DNA from: Phytopythium helicoides
Lineage: Eukaryota; Oomycota; Peronosporomycetes; Pythiales; Pythiaceae
Direction of reading: 5' to 3'
DNA length: 64,000 bases
Assembly (NCBI GenBank): GCA_024867545.1
Contig: JANFNE010000005.1
Coordinates: 1,600,922-1,664,921, forward strand
Under the pieces are notes generated by a model that saw nothing but the letters and a program-made list of their open reading frames with translations, had not been told where the DNA came from and made no database searches. Position numbers and translations under genes: made by a program. Positions 12,778-24,165 of this stretch are shown piece by piece. Within the stretch, counting starts at the first letter, position 1. Every line of letters begins with the position of its first letter.

Positions 12778-15700
12778 ATGCAGGGCGGCGCGGGCGAGCG
12801 GCGCAACCCGCTCGTGAAGCAGTTCGTGCTGGAGAATGACCGGCCGGCGCGCATCAGCCACCTGAGCTTCGGGCTGCTGTCCGAGGTGGACATGATGCGC
12901 ATGGCGGAGATCCGCGTGCACTCCAAGTACGGCGGCGCGCGCGCGCGTATGGCGGAGACGAGGAGCTGACGACGCTGCTGCTGCTGCTTGTTGCTGACCG
13001 CAGGGACATCTTCAACATGCCGTCGCGCGAGCCGGCGCCCAGCGGCGTCCTCGACAAGCGCATGGGCGTCTCCAACAAGAAGGACGTCTGCGAGACGTGC
13101 CACCTGCGCCTCGCGGACTGCGTCGGACACTTCGGCTACATCAAGCTCGAGCTCCCGGTGTTCCACATCGGCTACTTCAAGGCCATCACAGAGGTGCTGC
13201 AGAGCATATGTAAGGCCTGCAGCCGAGTGCTGCTACCCGACAGCGAGAGAGAGGTATTCCTCAGGCGCATGCGCGACCCGCGCGCCGACGCGCTTCGACT
13301 TGTGGCCTTGCGAAAGAAGATCCTCGGTTTGTGCAAGAAGGTCGTCAAGTGCCCGCACTGCCAAGAGGTCAACGGCACGGTGCGCAAGGTCACGAGCACC
13401 ACGCTCAAGCTCGTACACGAAAAGTACCGCGCGCGTGCCGCCCACGACCTGCGCAATGTGTTTGTTGCGCAATTCGCAGAGGCTCAAGCAGCTAACCCAG
13501 AACTGGCGCAGCACCTGCCCAAGGCTCAGGAGGACCTGAGTCCTCTCAAGGTGCGCGAACTGTTCGAGAACATCCCCGATCAGGACTGCGACCTGCTTTG
13601 GATGGACTCTGTAGGCGGCGGCCGGCCCGAAAAGCTCATTTTGAGCTCGGTGCTGGTTCCTCCTGTGTGTATCCGCCCGTCTGTTGCAATGGATGGCGGA
13701 TCCGGCAGCAACGAAGATGATATTACAGTCAAGCTGCAGGAAATTATTCAAGTAAACTTTGCGCTCCGTGCAGCACTTCAGAAGGGTGCATCGTTGAAGA
13801 TGGTCATGGAGGACTGGGATTTCTTGCAGGTCCAGGTAGCGCAGCTGATGAACGGCGATACGCCTGGCTTGCTAAAGCCTCCTGGAGCCAAAAGCGGCAG
13901 CATTCGTGGCCTATGCCAGCGCCTGAAGGGCAAGCAGGGTCGTTTCCGTGGCAATTTGTCCGGCAAGCGCGTCGATTTTTCAGGTCGAACGGTCATTTCT
14001 CCCGACCCAAACCTGGCGATTGACCAAGTTGGAGTTCCGGAGCACGTAGCGAAGACAATGACGTATCCAGAGCGAGTGACACGCTACAACATCGAAAAGC
14101 TACGCCAGTGCGTTGTTAATGGTCCCCATGTGCACCCTGGCGCGAATGTCATTCGCATTGACGGACAAAAATTCACGAAGAACCTGCTCTACGGTGATCG
14201 GGCGAGCCTTGCGGATGAACTGAAGATTGGTGACATCGTCGAACGACATATGGAGGACGGCGACATTGTTCTGTTTAATCGTCAGCCGTCACTGCACAAA
14301 ATGTCGGTTATGGCGCATCGTGTGAAGGTTATGCCGTGGCGCACTTTTCGCTTCAACGAGTGCGTATGCTCACCGTACAACGCCGATTTCGACGGTGATG
14401 AGATGAACATGCACTTACCGCAGACGGAAGAAGCTCGTGCCGAAGCTATATCACTTATGGGCGTCGAGGAAAATTTGATTACTCCGCGCAATGGCGAGCC
14501 GCTGGTTGCAGCTACCCAGGATTTCCTGACTGCTTCGTACCTCTTAACGCAGAAAAATGTGTTCTTCAACCGCGAGCAGTTCTGCCAGGTGTTGGCCATC
14601 ATGAGCGACGGCCTAGACCATATGGAGATCCCACCGCCTGCGATTGTATTGCCAGTGCGTTTATGGACAGGCAAACAGGTCATCAACATGCTCATCAAGC
14701 CGAACTCGAAGTCGAATGTTCTCGTGAATTTGGAACTGAAAGAGCGCAACTACACTTCCAACAAGTACATGTGCTGGAAGGATGGTTACGTGTGCTTCCG
14801 CAATAGCGAGCTGATGTGCGGTAACTTGGCGAAGAAGACACTCGGCGATGGAAGCAAGCAGGGGCTCTTTTACGTGCTTCTACGCGACCACGGCCCACAC
14901 GAAGCGGCACGGTGCATGAATCGTCTCGCCAAGCTATGTGCTCGCTGGCTTGGCAACTTCAAGGGGTTTTCTATCGGCATTGACGATGTCACTCCATCTG
15001 ACGAGCTGGCTGCCAAAAAGGAAGTTCTACTCCAGAACGGGTACGACTCGGCGAACCAGTCCATCGAACAGTACCGCCGCGGTAAGCTTTCCCTCAAGCC
15101 GGGCTGCAATGCGATTCAGTCTCTGGAGAGTGAGTTGAACGGTTTGCTGGGTAAGCTGCGTGAGACTGCCGGTGCAGAGTGCATGCAGTCGCTCCCGTTC
15201 CACAACAACCCGCGCATCATGGCGGAGTGCGGGTCCAAGGGTAGTGCGCTGAACATTTCGCAGATGATGGCTTGTGTTGGTCAGCAGTCTGTGGGTGGCA
15301 AGCGCGTGCCCGAAGGCTTTGTGAACCGCACCCTGCCTCATTTCCTCCCGCATGCCCTACACGCCGCCGCCAAGGGATTTGTTGCAAACTCGTTCTACTC
15401 AGGACTGACGGCAACGGAGTTCTTCTTCCACACAATGGGTGGTCGCGAAGGTCTCGTTGATACTGCTGTGAAGACAGCCGAGACGGGTTACATGGCCCGT
15501 CGTCTGATGAAAGCTCTTGAGGACCTTTCATGCCAATATGATCAGACTGTGCGCAATTCTGAAGGCGCCGTTGTCCAGTTTACTTACGGTGATGATGGCC
15601 TCAACCCGGCCTTTATGGAGGGTGATGATCGACCGGTGGACTTCCGGCGCTTGCTCGAACACATCCGCAACACGCTGCCGGATCGAGAAGCTCGCGCTTT

Positions 15701-17540
15701 GCTGCCTCACGAGTTACGGAAGCTCGCCAAACAGGCAGTGCAGCGACCGGAGTTCCAGCAGATCTTGCCGACTGGCCGGAAGTTCCTCATTGAGGTTGAG
15801 GAGTTCCTCGGCTCTGTGGCGTCTGAGATCGCTGATAGCCGCACGCGCGCCGGAATCGAGCCACTCGATAAGGAGATCAAGACGTACGCATCAAAGCTAG
15901 ACGCTGCGTTTGATCGCGATGCTGGTATTGGTGCCATTTCGACAAAGAAGGAAACTTCAAGTGAAAACAAGAAGCCGGCCAGCAAGGAGCGCAAGATTCA
16001 GGTGTCCACCAAGCTCGAGAAGGTTGGCGGTTCTCGGCTCGCGAACCGCAAGCGCGTTGTCAAGTCCGAGAAGACACTTGACGCCGTTGACATGGAGATT
16101 GATGAGGATGAAGATGAAAACGAAGATGAGGACGAGGAAAACCTGAGGATTGCGACCGTGGCCTACAAAAAGAAGAAGCTGGATACGGTCGGCCTTGCTT
16201 CGTGGGAGAAGACGAAGTCATTCAAGACAGTTAAGGGGCGTTCTCAGTGGCGTGACCGCGCTGCAAAGGAGGGTTCGCTTGAAAAGGAGGAGGCTGCGTG
16301 GCTATTGACACACAACGTGTGCCGTATTACCTCGGCCCAGGTTGAGAAGCTTCTTGAAGTGTCACTTTACAAGTACCACCGCGCTCGCATGGAGCCTGGT
16401 GAGGCAATTGGTGCGGTTGGAGCCCAGTCGATCTCAGAGCCAGGCACGCAAATGACGCTGAAGACCTTCCACTTTGCCGGTGTTGCTAGCATGAATGTGA
16501 CACTTGGTGTTCCGCGTCTGAAGGAGATTATCAACGCATCCAAGGTGATTAGTACCCCCATTATCACCGCAGCTCTCGTGTGCAAGACCGACGAGCGAGC
16601 TGCACGTATCGTGAAGGGTCAGATTGAGAAGACTACCCTCGGAGAAATCGCCGTCCACATCAAGGAGGTTTTTGCGCGTGACCAGGCTTACTTGTCGGTG
16701 AAGCTGGATCTCCATGCTATCGATCAATTACACCTGAATGTCTCGGCGCGCTCAGTACGGCAGTCCATCTTGAACGCCACAGGGATCGGCTCGCGTGGTG
16801 TTCTTCGCCTGCTGAAGGAGCAACATGTACTTCTCAATGCCCGCTGCCCTGACAAGCTGCGCATCCTTGCACCGCCCAACTACAAGGGTGTTCGTGGTGG
16901 AAATGCAGCCGCCGCTGGTGATGCTCGGGGTGCCTACTTCGCGATGCAGGCTCTGAAGGCAGAGCTGCCGAGTGTTATTGTGCAGGGCATCCCGACTGTG
17001 AACCGTGCTGTTATCAACTACGAGGAGTCGCAGTCTGCAAGCAGCAGCAAGACGCACCATCTGCTTGTTGAAGGCTACGGTCTAGCGGAGGTAATGGGCA
17101 TTCCAGGAGTCGATGGCCTGCATACGACGTCCAACCACATAATCGAGGTTGAGAAGACACTTGGAATCGAAGCTGCGCGTGAGCTTATTAGTTCGGAGGT
17201 GAACTATATCATGAGCGCTTATGGTATCGGTATTGATCGACGCCACTTGATGCTGCTCTCGGACATCATGACCTTCAAGGGCGAAGTACTTGGTATCACA
17301 CGCTTCGGTATCGCAAAGATGAAGGAGAGCGTCCTCACCCTCGCGTCATTTGAAAAGACCACAGACCACCTCTTCGATGCTGCAGTGCACTCGCGTACAG
17401 ACGCGATTGTCGGTGTCAGTGAATGCATTATCATGGGCATTCCCATTCCGATTGGTACTGGTATTTTCAAGCTACTGCGCCAGGTGGAGAAGCCTAAGAT
17501 CACGCAACGGCGCCCGCTGCTCCAGCAGATTGCTGCATAG
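12778..17540 (+). CDS. RPC1: DNA-directed RNA polymerase III largest subunit
   Basis: Exons 12778-12926 and 13004-17540, 1561 residues, the usual length for this subunit. The 77-bp intron restores HSKDIFNMPSREPAPSGVLD. The clamp zinc site (CETCHLRLADCVGHFGY) is near residue 79. The absolutely conserved catalytic loop NADFDGDEMNMH, which binds the active-site Mg2+ with its three Asp residues, is near residue 508. The bridge-helix/trigger-loop segment (GAQSISEPGTQMTLKTFHF) is near residue 1180. DIMTFKGEVLGITRFG near the C-terminus and the PSGVLDKRMG start identify Pol III rather than Pol I or II, and there is no Pol II heptad tail. A Lys-rich and Asp/Glu-rich insert (about residues 1030-1105) is probably a lineage-specific surface loop. 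The enzyme transcribes tRNA, 5S rRNA and other small RNAs in the nucleus. The start is the ATG that gives the shortest plausible N-terminus; an in-frame ATG upstream at 12622 is unlikely. The 3' end overlaps the convergent neighbour by 41 bp. Confidence 0.96.
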
Positions 17541-19395
17541 CCACACAGTAGGTTTGTTGATGCCACTTGCTTGGCGTACGGTACATATAATTACAATGGT
17601 GCAGAGCCTTTCCTATTGGGGGCGTGCGACCTCGCAGTCGCCTACAACTCTGATGATTATGTGTGTTTGGGCATATCTTTGCTTCGCCGCCCTGGAGACT
17701 ATTGAAGAATATGACGGGGCCATCGATGATGACCAGGTCAATGTTTGAGTATGTGGCAGCTCGAAACACCACGCGCAGCATCAGCAGGAGAGCTGTTGCG
17801 AAGAGACTGTAGAAGACTGGCACAACACTAACTTGGACTTGAGATTCTCCAAACACCCGCGCCGTCCATATGACTCGATCGTACACCTGGCGGTTGTTGT
17901 TTGCATGCTCAGTGCTGAACACCAAAATGTACGCAACTAAGGCAACGCTGACAATGGAGCACAGGCCCAAAAGAAAGGCCGTTCCTCTGATATTAATCTG
18001 AAGTCGATCTCTCACTGGAGGCGTCAGAGCGTCGATGCACATCGAGGCTTCAAGCCAAGCGCACAGGATGACAACCATCAAACACCGAGAGTCCCAGCGA
18101 AATAAATCGCACATACACAAGCCGAGAGCAAGGATGTGAGCTGACAGATACAGGAAATTGAAGCTTGTAAACACTGCAAAAAGAATATCTCGCTGGGAGA
18201 GAGCCAACACAGTCATCAGGTGAATCATTGTCGCGGAAAATGCAAAGGTTTGGACGATAGGTACCCGCCCGTGATAAAATCGCGACACCAACCACAAATC
18301 GATCGGTAAGGCTAGCACAGAGGAGAAAAACGCAGCAGATGCAATTACGTGAAAGCCGATAACCCATTTTTCTTGCTGAATCCGTCCCCTTGGGGTTTCT
18401 GGAGACATCACAACCAATCTAAATGCTACAGGGAACACAGTGGTTCGTGTGTCGATGACTTGGTATGACCTGTCGTAGTACAGTTGCTGATACGTTCCAG
18501 GAGTATTGGTCATCAGCGCCTCCGTAGTGAATGGGACAATGCGTTGTGTACCAAAGCTACGCTGGCTCATTGAGCTATCCCTTGGTATAGCTCGAAGATG
18601 GAGTTTAGCCCTGTAAGTGATGCAGCGGTACATCACTCGGTTTGTACGACACAAGTACGACTGTCTACTTCGATGGTAAACATTGCGTAAAAGAAGAATG
18701 GTAAGTGAACTCATACCATTAAGCACGAACAGCTTGGCAGGTAGAACGTGATCTCGATAGCGAAGAAGCAATAAATCCGAACGGGCTTCTGGGATTAGAT
18801 CAAGCATAACCTCCATATCAATGATAATCATCGCAAGGATTTCTGTGATAGAGATAACCTTCAGGAAGGGCGAGACACGCAGATCAGCGTCCACAAAGAT
18901 ATTTGGGAGCAGAGCTGCTGTCATCACAATGAGCGTTATACCCCTGGCATCCTCAAGGATTGCGGCGAGCACTGAGAATGTCGTGACTGCTACAATAATA
19001 AAGAATATCGAGTCATATGCGCCTAATAGCAGCACAACGATGTCGTAGCGAAGCCGGGCACAATTGATGATCACTGCGGGGGTAGCAAGCATTGCGCAAA
19101 GCACTGCCAGTACTCGACCTTGATGAGGATGTGTGGCGATAGATATCGGATACCCTACCAGGTGCACGAACAATCCAATAGATAGGGATTTCCAGTATGA
19201 TGCAGCCGCTGATAGGGCAGCAAAGGCTCTAGTTTGAAGAAAGTGCGAGCGAACTGAGATAGAAAGATCCACAACTGGAAGTTCGTTGGATGGGCGAAGC
19301 TCAAAGATCCATTGCTGACTGGGCACTACTCCTGGCATGCGAGCGATTTCGTGTGATGTCGATGAAATTGCTGTGAGGGTCTCATTTGCTTTCAT
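17500..19395 (-). CDS. Multipass membrane protein, tandem family member 1
   Basis: Single exon, 631 residues, first of four tandem paralogues on the minus strand. The N-terminal soluble segment carries the family signature ELPVVDLSISVRS. A block of hydrophobic segments follows (about residues 55-230), then a polar loop (about 235-345) containing YYDRSYQVIDTRTTV, then a second hydrophobic block (about 350-565). The last helix runs into SNIDLVIIDGPVIFFN, a motif shared by all copies. Roughly ten to twelve membrane spans are likely. The fold and function are not recognised; a transporter or polytopic receptor would fit the shape but nothing proves it. The 3' end overlaps the last 41 bases of RPC1 in antiparallel. 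Compared with its paralogues it is the most divergent, and its C-terminal tail is Ala/Gly/Gln-rich. Confidence 0.8.
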   Translation of the reverse strand: MKANETLTAISSTSHEIARMPGVVPSQQWIFELRPSNELPVVDLSISVRSHFLQTRAFAALSAAASYWKSLSIGLFVHLVGYPISIATHPHQGRVLAVLCAMLATPAVIINCARLRYDIVVLLLGAYDSIFFIIVAVTTFSVLAAILEDARGITLIVMTAALLPNIFVDADLRVSPFLKVISITEILAMIIIDMEVMLDLIPEARSDLLLLRYRDHVLPAKLFVLNGMSSLTILLLRNVYHRSRQSYLCRTNRVMYRCITYRAKLHLRAIPRDSSMSQRSFGTQRIVPFTTEALMTNTPGTYQQLYYDRSYQVIDTRTTVFPVAFRLVVMSPETPRGRIQQEKWVIGFHVIASAAFFSSVLALPIDLWLVSRFYHGRVPIVQTFAFSATMIHLMTVLALSQRDILFAVFTSFNFLYLSAHILALGLCMCDLFRWDSRCLMVVILCAWLEASMCIDALTPPVRDRLQINIRGTAFLLGLCSIVSVALVAYILVFSTEHANNNRQVYDRVIWTARVFGESQVQVSVVPVFYSLFATALLLMLRVVFRAATYSNIDLVIIDGPVIFFNSLQGGEAKICPNTHNHQSCRRLRGRTPPIGKALHHCNYMYRTPSKWHQQTYCVAMQQSAGAAGAVA

Positions 19396-19746
19396 GATGA
19401 TTGCTGGCGCTGTTCGCTGCGCTGATGAACAAAGCTTGTTTCAGGTCGCTTTGACTGGTTTCAGTTCTTGTTGACGTGGGTGAAAGACACTACACTATTT
19501 TAGGAATGCAAATCTTTATAAAAAAAACTACATGCGCATCGAAAGATGACACGGTGCTGTCACTGCACAGCAATTGTCCATACAAGAAACGGTACTTTGT
19601 TTCTTTTGCTGTGCTGAGTGATCATAGTTTTATGATGAGTGACTATACATTAATTTGATGAAATAAACACACTGCGACTCGTTGTCAACGATGGTGGATC
19701 AAAAACGAAGGATTTTCATCAACATAAATTAATGCATCTCTGTGAC
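19396..19746. other. Intergenic region between family members 1 and 2
   Basis: This 351-bp, AT-rich stretch contains a run of A (about 19520) and no convincing coding sequence. It should hold the promoter of member 1 (minus) and the terminator of member 2. Confidence 0.4.
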
Positions 19747-21591
19747 TCATGTACAAGCTCCGAAGGGAGCGATTTGTGCATTTCCCACCATTACAAGTGG
19801 AGATCGCGGACCCAGACGTTTGTTTCGTCGGGAATTGTGAAGGTGCAGCCCGAATCCGGATTTCGCAGAACCGACCATCCCAGTTCGTCGAAAACAGTTA
19901 GAAAAAACAACTGGTCCATCGATCATGACTAGATCAACCTCTGCGTACGTTGCAGCTCGGTACAAAATTCTCGATACGAGCAGGATCACGGTAACAAAGA
20001 ATGTGTAGAAGAAGGGCATCATAGTCACATGTACCATCTCGGTCCCTGACACCTGCACGCTCCATATAATGCGATCATTGATGGCACAGCTCGTTTCAGC
20101 GTTGAAAACGAGGAGATATACCGCAGTCGCCGAACTTCCAAGCGACATTAGACCCAGCAAAAGCGCCAATCCCCGGTTGTTAATTCTGAGAAGAGCGCGA
20201 ACAGGTGGGGTCAAAGAATCCATTGCCATGAGCCCGTGGATCCACAAGCACACAACTAGAACGAGTAATGAGTGGTGGTTCCATTCAAAAAAATCGCAGG
20301 CGCAGACGCACAGGAAAACAATCTGCACCGACAAGTAGGCATAGTCGAAGCTTGTTATGACAGCTTTGAGCAAATCCCGCTGGGATAACGACACGACAAA
20401 TGACATCAAAAGGATAGTGAGTAGTAGGGCAATCACCTGGACAAAAGGAAGTCCATGGTTTGAATGTTCGTCATCGTGTGGGTTGGTCAGGGACTCTATC
20501 CACCGATCTATCGGATAAGCAAACACTGTCGTAAGCAGAGCTATACTCATAGCCACACGAAATCCAATCACAGTTCGCTTTTGACGTTGCTCCTCATCAG
20601 TAGATCTAGGATTCTTCGCTATAAATGCAAATGCAGCAGGCCAGACGGTATTCCGCGCATCAATCAGTTGAAATGACCGATCATAGCGAAGTTGTTGAAC
20701 GAATTTCGACTCAGGGCTAGGCCGTGTTCCGGTCGGATCCAAACCATTGATACTGCTTCCATGCAGCTCTGAACACGGCGATAACCGTAAGTGAAGCCGA
20801 GCACGGTATGCAACACAGCGCTGTTGTGACAGGCTGTCTCGGTACATAATTGCATCTCGTTTGCGGTAGAAATTGCGTATCAAGAGCACAATGACTGAAG
20901 CCATTCCATTTGTGGCGCAAATCTTCACAGGCACTGTGTGACAGTGATAGGACACGAGAGACAACTCGCTCTGTGCTTCCGGTACGAGATTGAAAATGAA
21001 AGCGATCATAGCAGCAGCCATTGTGAAGATCTGGAGGCCTGTCATTATCACTATCCGATGCATGGCGCGCAGAGAGGCGTCGATGAAAATATTTGGTACC
21101 AGACTGAGTGCTGAAATAGCTAGCGGAACCACACGCAGATCCTGAAGCAGCGCAGCAAACGCTGTGTACGTTGTTATGGTCAGGATAATGAAAAATGCTG
21201 TATCGTATGTTGCTAGTACGAGTTTGGCCACTTCAAATCGCAGCATGCAGATCCCGGCAAATGTAACTGGAGCTCCGCAGAAGGCAGTGAAGAGAGCAAG
21301 AGGTCGGCCAATGCTGGGGTCAATAACGAGACTGACTGGGTAGACTAGAAGAGAAAAGATTGCTGTACCAAGTAGCGTTCTTCTGAATGAAATTATCTTC
21401 TCCAGTACAATGGTGGCCTTGGGTGAAAAGAAGTATGACTTGACGGAGATAGAAAGATCGACTACAGGAAGCTCGCTCGACGGTCGGAGCTCGTATATCC
21501 ATTCCGAAGGTAAACTAGAATGCTCGGTTGAGCCCAGAGCCGAGGGATTTCGCGTTTCACTACTTCTTGGAGCCGCACCAACACGGGTCAT
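19747..21591 (-). CDS. Multipass membrane protein, tandem family member 2
   Basis: Single exon, 614 residues, ATG at 21591. It has the same layout as its neighbours: the soluble start with ELPVVDLSISVKSYF, the first hydrophobic block, a polar loop with LRYDRSFQLIDARNTV, the second block, and the terminal signature YAEVDLVMIDGPVVFSN. Conserved motifs shared with the other copies include LPNIFIDASLRA, ALTPPVR-type (SLTPPVRALLRINNRG) and VSLSQRDLL. Intact reading frame and retained motifs argue that it is functional. Function unknown. Confidence 0.8.
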   Translation of the reverse strand: MTRVGAAPRSSETRNPSALGSTEHSSLPSEWIYELRPSSELPVVDLSISVKSYFFSPKATIVLEKIISFRRTLLGTAIFSLLVYPVSLVIDPSIGRPLALFTAFCGAPVTFAGICMLRFEVAKLVLATYDTAFFIILTITTYTAFAALLQDLRVVPLAISALSLVPNIFIDASLRAMHRIVIMTGLQIFTMAAAMIAFIFNLVPEAQSELSLVSYHCHTVPVKICATNGMASVIVLLIRNFYRKRDAIMYRDSLSQQRCVAYRARLHLRLSPCSELHGSSINGLDPTGTRPSPESKFVQQLRYDRSFQLIDARNTVWPAAFAFIAKNPRSTDEEQRQKRTVIGFRVAMSIALLTTVFAYPIDRWIESLTNPHDDEHSNHGLPFVQVIALLLTILLMSFVVSLSQRDLLKAVITSFDYAYLSVQIVFLCVCACDFFEWNHHSLLVLVVCLWIHGLMAMDSLTPPVRALLRINNRGLALLLGLMSLGSSATAVYLLVFNAETSCAINDRIIWSVQVSGTEMVHVTMMPFFYTFFVTVILLVSRILYRAATYAEVDLVMIDGPVVFSNCFRRTGMVGSAKSGFGLHLHNSRRNKRLGPRSPLVMVGNAQIAPFGACT

Positions 21592-22079
21592 TCATGCGCT
21601 GTTGGGCAAGCACAATGTTCGTTGCTGAGGAAGTGCAAACTCACTTGTACAAAACACATGGCGAGATGAGAACAAGTTGCACCCCGATTTAGAATTCTAT
21701 ATCTATGCTATCGAGACGTCTTTGTCGTGCATCAATTTGACAGTTGTGAATTCCAACGTTTTGATTATGGATTTCATTGAAAGGATTATATCTCATCAAC
21801 GCGGTTGCACTTGCAACCTCCTACGGCACTCCCTTCGACGACGCCATCGTGCTCATCGATAGATGTGTCGACCAATGTGCTTATCTCGGTCTCGTATGTC
21901 GAACTAGTCAGGATGTTGGTGGATATCGCAGCATATCAAGAGTGAGATGGCTAGTGTAATCGTTCATCGTCGTGCCGATGAGCTCGAGGACATTTTCGAG
22001 CGGTCGCGACGCCACCGAGAGACCACATCGAGTTATCTAGTTGTAGCTACTTTGAAATTATATGATACTATCAATTTTT
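21592..22079. other. Intergenic region between family members 2 and 3
   Basis: This 488-bp gap has only short open frames on either strand. It must contain the 5' region of member 2 (minus strand) and the 3' end of member 3. I see no other feature. Confidence 0.4.
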
Positions 22080-23948
22080 TCACCTCTGACTCGTTTGCTG
22101 CCGTTCCTCGTCGCAGATTTGTTTTGCAGCGTTTTCTTTTCGCCGCTGAAAGGAATTCGTGAATACCACCTGACCTTCAATGAAAATGAGCTCGTCGTTT
22201 GCCGCAGTTGCCGCCTTAAACAGAACTCGACTGATAAGTACAAGCGCGGTGAGCAAACCGCTATAGAAAAACGGAAGAAGGGTCAGCTCGACCGGTTCTT
22301 TGCCTGCTGCTACTTGACCGGACCATAGAACACGGTCGTACACATTGATTGTTGATGACGGGTCGAAAATGAGCACATACATAACGAAAGCCAAACTGCC
22401 AAAAGCTATGACAGCAATTCGACCGGCGACTGCATGAATGTGAACCCCCAGGCGCTCTCGAATAGGTGGTGTTAACGCATCAATGATCATGAAGATGTGC
22501 ATCCAAATACACACGACGAAAACGAACAAACAGTTTCGATTCCACCGAAAGAAATCGCAGATACACAATCCCAAAACAATCAGGTGTGTTGACAAATACA
22601 AGAAGTCAAAGCTCGTAACGAGCGTCCGCAAGAGATCGCGTTGGCACAGCAAAACAACGGAGGCGAAGTAGCATCCAGTGAGAGCAAGTGCAATAATCTG
22701 AGAAAACGGTGTGACTGGGGTATTCGCTTGGCATGCCATCGGTATCAACCACAAATCGAGAGGATACGCTAAAAGTGTAGCAGCAAACGGAAGAAACCGT
22801 CCAAATGCGAATGCTCGTTTGTGCACACGATCTTTGGCATCACTTATGGGTCTCTGTAGCAAATGGAAAGCTTCGCGAGCCACAATTCTTTGAGCGTCAA
22901 TAAGCTGGTGAGACTGATAATAGCGAAATTGCTGCAAATGTTCCGTCGGTTTTTCACCCATGGCAGCACATCCCGCAGATGAAAATGGCCGACTATCCCG
23001 TCGATGTGACAAAACACTAGCGGTTGATACTTTGTCTGAAGTGACCCGTTGCTGGGTGACGCCAAGTGTTTCTGCTACGCTACATTGAATACTACTAACT
23101 CGTGCGCTTGCAGGAACTGTAACAAGTGATAGTTTGAGACGAGCTCGATAGGTGACGCAGTGCTGTACTGACGGGTTCCCACGACGGAAGATAACGTCCC
23201 GTTTGCGGAAAGAGTTGCGAAGCAGCAAAATAATAAGCGTCACCATACCGTTGGACACCACCATTTTTGCAGGTAGTTCGTGCGAGCCATACGATACTAG
23301 AATGAAGTTGCTGTTTCCCTCTGGAACGATGTCCGTCACCAGCACGATCGTCACAAGTGTCATCGATACGATATGCATCGCTGTAAGAACCGTTAGTCGT
23401 CGGACTGCTCGTAGGTTGGCGTCGATAAATATGTTTGGGAGGAGTCCAAAGAACGTTGCAATGATCGTTCCAGCGCGAGCATCACGTAGCAACGTAGTGA
23501 AGGATCCGAGGGTAATAGCTGTGATCCCAAGAAAGAAAACGGTATCGTAAGTGACCACCAGGAGCTTAACGACATCGTAACGAAGCAAGCTAACTCCAGC
23601 AAGAGCCACGGGTATCCCAGCTATTGTCGAGGCAGCAGCGAGTGGCTTTCCCAACCGACTGTCAATTATCAATGCGATCGGGTACGAGAAGAATGCAAAA
23701 ATTGCACATAGGAATAGTGTGCGGCGAAAAGAAACCATTACAGTAAATGCAGAGAGCATTCGAGGACCAAGAAATCGTGACTTGATCGATATTGAAAGAT
23801 CCACAGTGGGCAACTCCTGCGCGAGTTGCAGCTCAAAGATGCATGATGCTGATAGCAGATCATCTTCTGAGGTATGAACAGCTACTGGTTCAGTTCCACG
23901 TGTGTCGGGGACTCGGAGAGTTTCTGGGGCTGCTGCAACCCGGTTCAT
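22080..23948 (-). CDS. Multipass membrane protein, tandem family member 3
   Basis: Single exon, 622 residues, ATG at 23948. The family start reads ELPTVDLSISIKSRFLGPRM, and the end has AANDELIFIEGQVVFTNSF in place of the usual IDGPVVFSN. The polar loop is longer than in members 1 and 2 and Ser/Thr-rich. It shares SFRRTL, LPNIFIDANLRAVRRLTVLT and GMVTLIILLLRN with member 4, so 3 and 4 look like the most recent duplicates. Function unknown; plasma-membrane or organelle location cannot be told. Confidence 0.8.
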   Translation of the reverse strand: MNRVAAAPETLRVPDTRGTEPVAVHTSEDDLLSASCIFELQLAQELPTVDLSISIKSRFLGPRMLSAFTVMVSFRRTLFLCAIFAFFSYPIALIIDSRLGKPLAAASTIAGIPVALAGVSLLRYDVVKLLVVTYDTVFFLGITAITLGSFTTLLRDARAGTIIATFFGLLPNIFIDANLRAVRRLTVLTAMHIVSMTLVTIVLVTDIVPEGNSNFILVSYGSHELPAKMVVSNGMVTLIILLLRNSFRKRDVIFRRGNPSVQHCVTYRARLKLSLVTVPASARVSSIQCSVAETLGVTQQRVTSDKVSTASVLSHRRDSRPFSSAGCAAMGEKPTEHLQQFRYYQSHQLIDAQRIVAREAFHLLQRPISDAKDRVHKRAFAFGRFLPFAATLLAYPLDLWLIPMACQANTPVTPFSQIIALALTGCYFASVVLLCQRDLLRTLVTSFDFLYLSTHLIVLGLCICDFFRWNRNCLFVFVVCIWMHIFMIIDALTPPIRERLGVHIHAVAGRIAVIAFGSLAFVMYVLIFDPSSTINVYDRVLWSGQVAAGKEPVELTLLPFFYSGLLTALVLISRVLFKAATAANDELIFIEGQVVFTNSFQRRKENAAKQICDEERQQTSQR

Positions 23949-24165
23949 GAATACTAAGCCAGTTGACTAAGCCAGTTGAATTCGTTCGAGAATACCATTG
24001 TGGCCCGTGAAGGTAAGGCTTTGCGACCTAGAAATAGATATCAAGTTGTCGAGATTGGGTGAGCATATATTCTATTGATAACTGAAAAACGTTGGGTTTG
24101 CTTCGGAATAATCGCTCGTCCAAGTTGTGCGACTGTTTCTTCTGGGATCTCCATTTGCTAATCGT

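Noticed and set aside
11980..12921. Long overlapping frames on both strands around the ABC ATPase start
   Set aside because: High-GC shadows; Arg/Ala-rich composition and no domain, while the ATPase and RPC1 exons explain the DNA.
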